A stretch of 11,612 nt of DNA from Cytophagia bacterium (lineage in GTDB: Bacteria > Bacteroidota > Bacteroidia > Cytophagales > Cyclobacteriaceae): contig JABXIP010000202.1 of the NCBI GenBank assembly GCA_013373005.1, positions 1 to 11,612 of the forward strand, written 5' to 3'. Below the pieces are notes generated by a model. That model worked only from the letters and a program-made list of their open reading frames with translations. It did not search any database and was not told where the DNA came from. Below are positions 1 through 6,463 of this stretch, piece after piece (position 1 is the stretch's first letter; every line of letters starts with the position of its first letter). The translations under genes were made by a program, and so were the position numbers.

Positions 1-1464
1 AGGCCCGAAGAAGAAGCCTTGACCAAAGTAATGCTAGATCAAACTTCAGCGGCAGCAACCACACTCAATGCTTTTCATGCTTCTGCCAAAAACAGATGGT
101 CATATACACTTTTTGGATCTGCCCATCGACAGGTTGCCTATGATGCCAATGACGATAACTTCTCTGACTTACCCGAAACGAGGAGCTTAACCCTCAACCC
201 AACCATTTTCTTTAATCCTTCAGAAACTGATGAATTCAGATTGGCACTGAATGGCACTTATGAAGATCGTTGGGGCGGAAACCTAGCTGCGGTAGAAAAT
301 CGTGAGCCAAGTGCTCAAAACTATCTGCAAGAGAATGAATCGAGAAGGATGTCGTACCAATTGAGCTACACCAAGACCTGGGATGAAAACAGAAGATTGA
401 CCATCAAGAATAGCTTGCTACACTTCGATCGGGGAATTCATCAATTCCAATATGGCTTTGATGGTGAACAAACCGCTACTTTCAGCGAAGCCACTTACTC
501 TTTTGGTGAACCTAGAAACAGTTGGTTGGTTGGAATGAACATCTACTCTGACCAGTTCAAAGAAAGCCACAGCTCTAGCAATGACCGGAGCTATAACCAA
601 TTCACTGCGGGAGTTTTTGTGCAGCAAAATACGCAGATAACTGATTTATGGTCGCTGGAAACTGGCTTAAGGTTAGACCAGAGTAGAAACTACGGTCTGC
701 AGACTTTACCAAGGCTTTCGGTGATGTACAAGGCACATCCGAAACTAACCCTTAGAATTGGAGGTGGACTTGGTTATAAACTGCCAACCATTTTTACAGA
801 AGACACGGAAAGACTTTCCTTTCAAGGGCTGGAATCCTTCAACCTAAATAACCTGGATACCGAGCAATCTTACGGTGGAAACTTTGACATCAACTATAAA
901 ACGGCCATTGGCAATGAATGGACTTTCAGTGTAAACCAGCTTTTCTATTACACTCAGCTCAATAATCCGGTAGTGCTTACCGGCCATGTTGGTGGAGTGT
1001 ACTCTTTCCAGAATGCCAACGGCAACTTGAACTCAAAAGGGCTTGAAACTAACCTGAAGCTTACCTATCAGGACTTTAAGCTATTTGTGAATTATGCTCT
1101 CATTGACACAGAGTTGGGCTATAATGCCAACCTGCAAAAACCACTGACAGCCAAGCACAGTATTGGTGCAGTGTTGGTTTATGAGGAGCATGAAAAATGG
1201 AGAATTGGACTGGAGAGCTACTACACTGGTAAGCAATTCAGAAGTGATTACACTGAAACTGACGATTACTGGCTAGTGGGCTTTATGGCCATGAGGAAGT
1301 TTGAGCACATCAGTCTGTACATCAACTTTGAGAACTTCTCTGACACCAGACAATCCCGGTTCGAAAACATCAACCTTTCCAACAGCATGAACCCGGAGGC
1401 ATTAGAAGTTTGGGCTCCTATGGATGGATTTATTTTGAATGGGGGGATTATCTTGGAATTCTAG
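1..1464 (+). CDS. TonB-dependent outer-membrane receptor, C-terminal part (5' truncated by window edge)
   Basis: The frame is open from the first base and ends at a TAG at 1462-1464, giving about 487 residues. The real start lies left of the window; the TTG at 19 is only an internal codon. The protein is a run of amphipathic beta strands with many aromatic residues separated by polar loops, as in the 22-strand barrel of TonB-dependent receptors. Family-like landmarks are a GYKLPTIF stretch in mid-barrel, a late strand with RIGLESYYTGKQF, an FENFSDTRQ turn, and a last strand WAPMDGFILNGGIILEF ending in Phe, the usual terminal residue for BAM recognition. The plug domain and TonB box are not in view. 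Such receptors import siderophores, cobalamin or glycans using TonB-ExbBD energy. The substrate cannot be told: no SusD partner is seen, and the next gene is convergent. A non-TonB outer-membrane barrel is the main alternative. Confidence 0.86.
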   Translation, partial: RPEEEALTKVMLDQTSAAATTLNAFHASAKNRWSYTLFGSAHRQVAYDANDDNFSDLPETRSLTLNPTIFFNPSETDEFRLALNGTYEDRWGGNLAAVENREPSAQNYLQENESRRMSYQLSYTKTWDENRRLTIKNSLLHFDRGIHQFQYGFDGEQTATFSEATYSFGEPRNSWLVGMNIYSDQFKESHSSSNDRSYNQFTAGVFVQQNTQITDLWSLETGLRLDQSRNYGLQTLPRLSVMYKAHPKLTLRIGGGLGYKLPTIFTEDTERLSFQGLESFNLNNLDTEQSYGGNFDINYKTAIGNEWTFSVNQLFYYTQLNNPVVLTGHVGGVYSFQNANGNLNSKGLETNLKLTYQDFKLFVNYALIDTELGYNANLQKPLTAKHSIGAVLVYEEHEKWRIGLESYYTGKQFRSDYTETDDYWLVGFMAMRKFEHISLYINFENFSDTRQSRFENINLSNSMNPEALEVWAPMDGFILNGGIILEF

Positions 1465-1495
1465 GTTAGTGGAACAGTTATCAGGGGTTAGAAAA

Positions 1496-1529
1496 CATTT
1501 AGCCCGCGATTTAAATCGTGGGCTAAATG
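1496..1529. repeat. REP-like 34-base palindrome in the convergent gap
   Basis: Left arm CATTTAGCCCGCGATTT (1496-1512) is directly followed by right arm AAATCGTGGGCTAAATG (1513-1529). All 17 positions pair except 1506/1519, which is G with T: a wobble in + strand RNA and a mismatch in - strand RNA. The core (AGCCCGCG against CGTGGGCT) resembles the small dispersed palindromes seen between genes in many Bacteroidota genomes, some of them linked to REP-associated transposases; that resemblance is from memory. It sits 32 bases after the receptor stop codon, so it may also end or protect that transcript. No T-tract follows, so it is not a standard intrinsic terminator. Confidence 0.7.
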
Positions 1530-1548
1530 AATTTCGACAAAATATGAT

Positions 1549-1564
1549 AGTGGTTTTAACCACT
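1549..1564. other. Short palindrome in the convergent gap
   Basis: AGTGGTT (1549-1555) and AACCACT (1558-1564) are perfect reverse complements separated by two bases, so an RNA hairpin would have about six pairs with a four-base loop. It lies between the REP-like palindrome and the hairpin next to the protease stop codon. It could be an operator-like dyad or part of the termination region; no specific function is visible. Confidence 0.35.
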
Positions 1565-1589
1565 TCCTAATTATATCCGTTACTCGGAG

Positions 1590-1612
1590 AGAGACTCTGA
1601 TTTAGAGTCTTT
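1590..1612. terminator. Possible bidirectional transcription terminator hairpin
   Basis: AGACTCT (1592-1598) pairs with AGAGTCT (1604-1610) around a GATTT loop. The stem can extend to nine pairs through a G-T pair (1591/1611) and an A-T pair (1590/1612). It is 8 bases past the stop codon of the - strand protease gene, between two convergent genes, where a shared terminator is expected. On the + strand it is followed only by TTTAA and on the - strand by no T run, so intrinsic termination would be weak. Confidence 0.4.
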
Positions 1613-1620
1613 AACCCTAA

Positions 1621-3231
1621 CTACTTCTTACTCTTCAGGCTCATGGACTCTGCCATTTTAATGGCCTCATAAGCATTGATGATTCCGCCTGAAACTGAAA
1701 GGCTGGAGAATTTAACTTCTTCTCCTGTTCCCGGCTGGTTTACCTTCACCTCCACACCACGAACAGACTTCATCAAAATATCTTTTACTTGCTCTGCTTT
1801 CAAATCAGGGAAATAAGAAAGCACCATGGCCGCAACGCCCGCTGTTACGGGAGAAGCCATACTTGTACCCTGTGCATCTTGATATTCATTGCCCGGAGCC
1901 AAAGAGTAAATGGCAACACCCGGAGCAAAAACATCGACCGATTTTTTACCATAGTTTGAGAATACACCTACATAGTTGCCTTCTGAGCCCCATGAAGAAG
2001 CACCAACTTCTACCCAGTTAGGCCAGTCTTTCTTTCTTCCAAATTTGTCGTTAGGGAAGTTGTTGGCCACGTCAGTATCTTCTGCAGAATTTCCTGCGGC
2101 ATGTATCAATAGTACCCCTTTGCTTTCTGCATATTCAATGGCATCATAAACATATTGAGTATGTGGAGAATAGCCTTTACCAAAGCTCATGTTCACTACC
2201 TGCGCTCCATTGTCTACAGCATAGCGAATGGCATTGGCCACATCTTTATCTCTTTCGTCACCACTAGGCACAGCGCGAATGGCCATGATTTGCACATTGT
2301 TGGCCACACCATCAATTCCAATTCCGTTGCCTCTGGTTGCAGCTATAATGCCCGCTACATGTGTACCATGGAAATTATCAGTACCATGGCCGATGACATC
2401 ATTGTTTCCGTATCCAATGTCATCCAGTCTGTTCGGGTCGTCACCTACAATTTCTCTGTTGTTCAGATCAAGGTTATAGCTATACTTAGCTTCCTCGTTG
2501 ACCTGCTCCATGTCTAGCTGAATATAATAGATGAGAGTATCCAGCGAGAGCGATGGATCCGTCATATTATAAATCTGAGTAAGCATTTGCTTGCCTCTCA
2601 AAATCACCTCATCTGTAGAGCTTATTTTACTGATGTCTTCAGAGGTAACCTCATCATCTAACAGATAGGCTTCAAATAGTTTATTGTAACGAACCAGTTG
2701 GGCTTGAATATTCTCCATCATCATGGCCTGAGTGGTCGCCTCATTGTAGCTTTGCTCAAAAGACTCTTGAATCTTCTTCCAGTATTCATACTCATCCTTA
2801 TCGGCCTTTTTCACATCAGATTCAGATACATCTTCATACTTGGCCTTTAATCTTTTGTATTCTCTGGTAATCTCTAGAGTCTCTTTGTCTACGTTACGAC
2901 CATCTTTACCACCAATGAAATTCCAGCCGTGAACATCGTCTATGTATCCATTATTATCATCATCGATACCATTCCCCGGAATCTCATCTTCGTTGGTCCA
3001 GATTACATCTCGCAGGTCTTCATGCTCAATGTCAATTCCAGAATCGATTACGGCAACCAATACTTTTTTGCTTTGTCGGCCCTGAAGGTATTCATAGGCC
3101 TTTTCTGTGCTCACTCCATTTACTGAATCCTTCACAGGATCTAGGTTGAACCAGTTTTTTGGTGGAGGAGTATTTTGTGCATTTAATCCGAAAGCTGCCA
3201 GAAACAACAGCGCGAAAATCAACTTCTTCAT
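1621..3231 (-). CDS. Subtilisin-family (S8) serine protease with a long Asp-His insertion
   Basis: This is a 536-residue secreted endopeptidase. Residues 1-19 form a Sec signal peptide (KK, hydrophobic core, likely cleavage after NAQ). The catalytic triad is clear: Asp63 in VAVIDSGID, His291 in HGTHVAG, Ser457 in GTSMASP, with Asn381 in AAGN as oxyanion-hole residue. An Asp/Asn-rich stretch at about 86-100 (GNGIDDDNNGYIDD) looks like the calcium-binding loop common in Bacteroidota subtilases. Asp and His are about 228 residues apart, far more than in classical subtilisins; residues about 112-262 are a charged, probably helical insertion. Only about 40 residues separate the signal peptide from the core, so no classical inhibitor propeptide is evident. 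The C-terminus (SLKSKK) carries no type IX sorting domain, so a periplasmic location is more likely than T9SS export. The gene is the last of the - strand series, 107 bases after the asparaginase gene, and may have its own promoter. Confidence 0.95.
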   Translation of the reverse strand: MKKLIFALLFLAAFGLNAQNTPPPKNWFNLDPVKDSVNGVSTEKAYEYLQGRQSKKVLVAVIDSGIDIEHEDLRDVIWTNEDEIPGNGIDDDNNGYIDDVHGWNFIGGKDGRNVDKETLEITREYKRLKAKYEDVSESDVKKADKDEYEYWKKIQESFEQSYNEATTQAMMMENIQAQLVRYNKLFEAYLLDDEVTSEDISKISSTDEVILRGKQMLTQIYNMTDPSLSLDTLIYYIQLDMEQVNEEAKYSYNLDLNNREIVGDDPNRLDDIGYGNNDVIGHGTDNFHGTHVAGIIAATRGNGIGIDGVANNVQIMAIRAVPSGDERDKDVANAIRYAVDNGAQVVNMSFGKGYSPHTQYVYDAIEYAESKGVLLIHAAGNSAEDTDVANNFPNDKFGRKKDWPNWVEVGASSWGSEGNYVGVFSNYGKKSVDVFAPGVAIYSLAPGNEYQDAQGTSMASPVTAGVAAMVLSYFPDLKAEQVKDILMKSVRGVEVKVNQPGTGEEVKFSSLSVSGGIINAYEAIKMAESMSLKSKK

Positions 3232-3270
3232 ATATCAATTATTCATTTTCCATTTCTACTTACAAATCAA

Positions 3271-3344
3271 CTTTGACAAACTAAAGTCTCTGATCTATTG
3301 CTCGCTTTAAATTGCGGATAGATGTCTTAAAAAGTTTGTCAAAG
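3271..3344 (-). repeat. 12-base perfect inverted repeat between the asparaginase and protease genes
   Basis: CTTTGACAAACT (3271-3282) is the exact reverse complement of AGTTTGTCAAAG (3333-3344), with a 50-base spacer. A second pair, ATCTAT (3293-3298) and ATAGAT (3318-3323), is nested inside, so - strand RNA could fold into a two-tier hairpin. The upstream arm contains the TGA stop codon of the asparaginase-like gene (3339-3341). After the hairpin, - strand RNA continues TTGATTTGTA without a U tract, so a simple intrinsic terminator is unlikely. A processing or stability element, an attenuator, or a protein-binding dyad are possible. Confidence 0.5.
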
Positions 3345-3827
3345 GTTTTCAAACATACCAGTATTTGCGTTTTTCCCTACCCGGTTGGCAGGAAAAACCA
3401 ATCCATTCATGGCAATAAACGTGCCTTCTTCCATAGTATTGAGCGCGCCTATGGCCACTCCAATATTAAATGCAGCATCAGAATTAGAGAATCTCTCGGG
3501 CCGATAAGCCCCGGTTAGTACAATGGTTTTGCCCGAAATATTGTTCAGAAACCGGGCGGTTTCAGGCATAGTGTCGGAACCATGAGTAATGAGAATCCTG
3601 TTGGCTCCGCTATCCTGAATGTAGTTTTTAAGATAGAACCTATCCTCATCGGTAATTTCCAAAGAATCCTTCTTTAGCAGACTCACTACTTCATATTCAA
3701 AGCCTGTGAAGGCATTTTCAAGCACTCGCTTCACCGCAGGCTCATCAATTTCAAAAGCATACCCTTTGTTGGTTTTGGGGTAGTCTTTATCAATAGTTCC
3801 TCCGGTTTGAATGATAAGAATTTTCAC
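3339..3827 (-). CDS. Single-domain L-asparaginase-like amidohydrolase
   Basis: This 162-residue protein matches only the N-terminal catalytic domain of type I/II L-asparaginases, which are usually about 330 residues. The TGGTI loop is at residues 8-12 with Thr11 as the likely nucleophile. The second motif is HGSDT at 82-86, so Ser84 replaces the usual Thr while Asp85 is kept. Lys152 (VGKNAN) aligns with the E. coli AnsB catalytic lysine by eye. The C-terminal domain is absent, and the gene ends cleanly with TGA inside an inverted repeat, so this looks like a true short family member rather than a frameshift product. The start is GTG at 3827, which places the TGGTI motif at the usual distance; the overlapping ATG (3829-3831) is out of frame. 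With no signal peptide it is cytoplasmic, probably hydrolysing asparagine or a related amide. It follows the thioredoxin lipoprotein gene by 24 bases, so co-transcription is likely. The exact substrate is unknown. Confidence 0.88.
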   Translation of the reverse strand: MKILIIQTGGTIDKDYPKTNKGYAFEIDEPAVKRVLENAFTGFEYEVVSLLKKDSLEITDEDRFYLKNYIQDSGANRILITHGSDTMPETARFLNNISGKTIVLTGAYRPERFSNSDAAFNIGVAIGALNTMEEGTFIAMNGLVFPANRVGKNANTGMFENL

Positions 3828-3851
3828 GCATGGAAGATAAGAAGAAAGTAG

Positions 3852-5360
3852 CTACTCAAGGTAACTCGCTAGTTGATCATATAGCTTTTGACCCTCGCTT
3901 GGTCTGGCTGCCTCCTTGACGATCATATTACCTTCTTTGTCTACGATGAGGTATCGCGGGATAGCCGACCAGCTTTCGTCATGAATCATACCCCAGATTT
4001 TCCAGTTGAGGTCTTGAGAAATCCTCATATTGACCCCCTTCAAACCATAGAAATTCACCATTTCCTTCCACTTATCCTCAACCTCATCTTTGTCTGATGA
4101 GATGTAAAGAATCTTAATAGGCTTGTCTTCTAAAAACTCATAGAGTCCCTCTTTATATTCAAACTCATCCTTACAAGGGCCACACCAGGTTGCCCACAGA
4201 TCTACATAGAGAATTTCACCTTTGTATGGTTGCACTATCTCCTCCCAGGTGGTATACTTTTCCGCTCCTTCAATCATGATAATGTCATCGGGCATGGGCT
4301 CTTCCAGCTTGGTATGATAGGCACGAATTGGATCGATATATTCTTTCAGAATTGGATCATAGGGTGTTTCCGGATAACTGTACTTTAACTCCTGATAAGA
4401 TTCCAACAGAACCTTTTCATACCTTTTTTGAAGTGCTGAGTAAAACAAATAGTATGACCACATTAGCTCTTGGTTTTCTCCCTTAAGTAGCTCCTTGATA
4501 TTGTCAATCCGGTTTTGATGATAAATGCGCGTTCTCTCATCGGGAGTAAGAGTGGTGTCAGGCTCGTCTTCAATTCCCGCAACTCTAGGATAAAGGTTCA
4601 TACGATCCTCAGTGAAGGTTCTGTAATAGTTACTTACCAAATAGTCAGGGTTATTAAAATCCGTTTCCTCAAACATTTTCAAGTAGAGCTCTTTCCATTC
4701 ATCGTTATAGGGTGACTTTCGCTTAAGCTGCTCTTTGAAATAATAGTGCCTCCAGGTAGCAGCCGAAAAGACACTTTTCCAATGCAAATCAGATTCTGCC
4801 GCCAAGGCGTTGGCATAGTTTTCCGAAATCTGGCCTTTCTTTCTCAGCTCATCAATTTGAGCCAATTCCTTATCCTTCAAGCCCAACACCTGGTCATAAA
4901 CTCGCTGAGCAACAGAATCCTTTTGATACTTTTCATCTTGCCCGCCAAAGGCATGGAAATAAGGAATACGCTCAAAGCTGTTCAGTAGTGTATTGGCTTC
5001 TGCATGATCGCCAGAAAAGGAGAGCTTAGAATAATCGTCAAAATCAATATTTACAGTATCTACATATCCGGGTTCAATCCAGGTTCTGACACTACCATTT
5101 GTCTTCGGGAAGCTAATCATTGCAAAACCACTCGTTTCATTACTAATGGTGGCAGTGAAATTTCCATTAGCATCAATCGGTACCTTTTGAGAATTAATGC
5201 GGTAAAAAAACTTTCCCTCAACCGGCAATTGAATACTGATTGAATCTAACTCGGTGTTTGTTACATGGCCTACTAGGGTGTATGGTCCTTTAACCTTAGA
5301 GCAGGAAACGGCAATAGCAAATACAAAGAAAATGAGAAGTAACCCTGGCTTGTGCATCAT
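3852..5360 (-). CDS. TlpA-like thioredoxin-fold lipoprotein
   Basis: This 502-residue protein is a membrane-anchored thiol-disulfide oxidoreductase. Residues 1-20 are a lipoprotein signal with lipobox AVSC, Cys20 being lipidated. The following residues (SKVKG) lack the acidic or QKDDE-like surface export signals known for Bacteroidota lipoproteins, so a periplasm-facing anchor is more likely. Residues about 25-115 form a beta-rich domain resembling DUF4369; about 120-350 are mostly charged helices; about 365-502 are a thioredoxin fold with active site WCGPC (Cys393, Cys396) and the cis-proline in SAIPRY (Pro468). This three-part layout is common in Bacteroidota, where such proteins are often annotated as TlpA or AhpC/TSA-family. 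The partner is unknown; they reduce or exchange disulfides in envelope proteins. The gene begins with two ATGs (5360 and 5357) that cannot be told apart. It lies 67 bases after the PorP/SprF gene and 24 bases before the asparaginase gene. Confidence 0.92.
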   Translation of the reverse strand: MMHKPGLLLIFFVFAIAVSCSKVKGPYTLVGHVTNTELDSISIQLPVEGKFFYRINSQKVPIDANGNFTATISNETSGFAMISFPKTNGSVRTWIEPGYVDTVNIDFDDYSKLSFSGDHAEANTLLNSFERIPYFHAFGGQDEKYQKDSVAQRVYDQVLGLKDKELAQIDELRKKGQISENYANALAAESDLHWKSVFSAATWRHYYFKEQLKRKSPYNDEWKELYLKMFEETDFNNPDYLVSNYYRTFTEDRMNLYPRVAGIEDEPDTTLTPDERTRIYHQNRIDNIKELLKGENQELMWSYYLFYSALQKRYEKVLLESYQELKYSYPETPYDPILKEYIDPIRAYHTKLEEPMPDDIIMIEGAEKYTTWEEIVQPYKGEILYVDLWATWCGPCKDEFEYKEGLYEFLEDKPIKILYISSDKDEVEDKWKEMVNFYGLKGVNMRISQDLNWKIWGMIHDESWSAIPRYLIVDKEGNMIVKEAARPSEGQKLYDQLASYLE

Positions 5361-5362
5361 TT

Positions 5363-5424
5363 AATAGTTTTAGTTTATCCTTGAATCTATCAAATGAAAG
5401 CAAGGAATAAAAGCTATAACTATT
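5363..5424 (-). repeat. Imperfect inverted repeat filling the gap before the thioredoxin lipoprotein gene
   Basis: The segment 5363-5376 (AATAGTTTTAGTTT) pairs with 5411-5424 (AAGCTATAACTATT) at 12 of 14 positions, counted for - strand RNA, with a CCTTG/CAAGG pair (5379-5383 and 5401-5405) nested inside. The structure takes up most of the 67-base gap, and its downstream arm ends two bases before the ATG at 5360. It is A/T-rich and therefore only moderately stable. It could mask the translation start or mark an RNA-processing point. No convincing Bacteroidota promoter (TTG plus TAnnTTTG) was found in the gap. Confidence 0.4.
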
Positions 5425-5427
5425 TTT

Positions 5428-6456
5428 TTAGTACTTAAAGCATGGTAAAATGGTATCGCGCCTGGTGCGTTTCACTACTTTTCCGAAGTTGAGCGTAAGA
5501 GAAAATTCATGCGCTCCACCAGTTGAACCTGCCAATCGGGAGACGGTAAAATCGTAGCTATAGGCAAAGGAAAGGTCAGCATTCAATTCAAGCCCCACTA
5601 AAGCTATAATAGACTCATTCTTGAAAACCTTGTTCACACTCTGAATGGGTATTCCTCTATACCAACCTCCCAAAACCAAAGGTTGAAAATAGAGCTGAAT
5701 TCCGGCATCGAACTGGTTATAGCCTCCTTGAGTTTTATAGTTGATGGCAAACGTAGCAGATCGCTCCTGAAACTGATAAGACACAGTTCTGAGCCTTCGG
5801 CCATTGGAGAACCTCAGCTTCCAACCGGCATGGATAGAATATTTTCTGGATAGCTTACTTTCCTGATCTATAAACGACTGACTCGGTTCGTTAATATGAT
5901 GGGCAGAAAAGCCCACCCAAGCCATATTGGTATAAAGCAAAGCACCTGCAGAGGCACTCAAAAAATCTACCATAGCCCCCTTTTCAAATACCTCTCCGCT
6001 TGGCCCATAGACCTGACCATTGACAATATCAATCTGGTTACCGAATATGAGGTCTTCAAAGTTGAGGTCTTTTCTGAAATAAGAAAGCTGAACACCAGTG
6101 CGCAATACCACATCAGAAGATACCTGCATTTTATAGGAGTAGAGTGCTCCAACTTCCATCGATCTGAAGTCTAGAAAGCCTTCTCTATGCTCATTGAATA
6201 TGACTCCCACACCGCTTTCAGCCGCCTTAGAGAAATAGTCGAGATAGGCAGAAGTGGTGGTAAAAGAATGAGAAAGCGAAGGCCACTGATTACGGTAGTT
6301 TACTCCAACACGACCTCTATCGGCCGAGCCTGTGAGGGCTGGGTTGAGGTACAAAGGTGAGGCATAAAATTGAGAAAACTGTGGGTCTTGTGCCTTAAGT
6401 TCTATCGAGTCAATTAGCGCTAAAAAGAAAGTAAATGCCAGCAAAAGTCTTTTCAT
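5428..6456 (-). CDS. PorP/SprF family type IX secretion outer-membrane protein
   Basis: The chosen start gives 342 residues with a signal peptide (MKRLLLAFTFFLALIDSIELK, cleaved after KAQ, residue 23). A longer reading from 6501 would add 15 polar residues before the signal and overlap the upstream gene by 38 bases, so it is rejected. The mature N-terminus carries the family signature, DPQFSQFYASPLYLNPAL at 24-41, then RVGVNYRNQWP at 49-59. The rest is alternating beta strands as in a 14-strand FadL-like barrel. In F. johnsoniae, SprF is needed to export and hold the adhesin SprB on the surface; PorP has a related role in the P. gingivalis secretion and attachment apparatus. Members of this family are typically encoded directly after cargo with a type B sorting domain, as here, 7 bases after the SprB-like gene. 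It is therefore best read as the dedicated partner of that cargo rather than the single core PorP. Confidence 0.95.
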   Translation of the reverse strand: MKRLLLAFTFFLALIDSIELKAQDPQFSQFYASPLYLNPALTGSADRGRVGVNYRNQWPSLSHSFTTTSAYLDYFSKAAESGVGVIFNEHREGFLDFRSMEVGALYSYKMQVSSDVVLRTGVQLSYFRKDLNFEDLIFGNQIDIVNGQVYGPSGEVFEKGAMVDFLSASAGALLYTNMAWVGFSAHHINEPSQSFIDQESKLSRKYSIHAGWKLRFSNGRRLRTVSYQFQERSATFAINYKTQGGYNQFDAGIQLYFQPLVLGGWYRGIPIQSVNKVFKNESIIALVGLELNADLSFAYSYDFTVSRLAGSTGGAHEFSLTLNFGKVVKRTRRDTILPCFKY

Positions 6457-6463
6457 GGGCGTG

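Noticed and set aside
2155..2517. 120-residue + strand open frame opposite the protease gene
   Set aside because: It lies wholly antisense to the conserved Asn and His region of the S8 gene, has no recognisable motif or signal, and is readily explained by codon structure of the real gene.
3232..3338. Bacteroidota-type promoter for the protease gene
   Set aside because: TTAGTTTG and TTGATTTG on the - strand each match TAnnTTTG with one mismatch, but neither has a TTG about 19 bases upstream. Too weak to annotate.
3339..5360. Thioredoxin and asparaginase genes as one broken fusion gene
   Set aside because: They share a reading frame and are separated by one in-frame TAG and 24 bases, but the thioredoxin fold is complete, the asparaginase begins at its normal N-terminus, and the linker is not conserved domain sequence. 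Two separate genes are the simpler reading.
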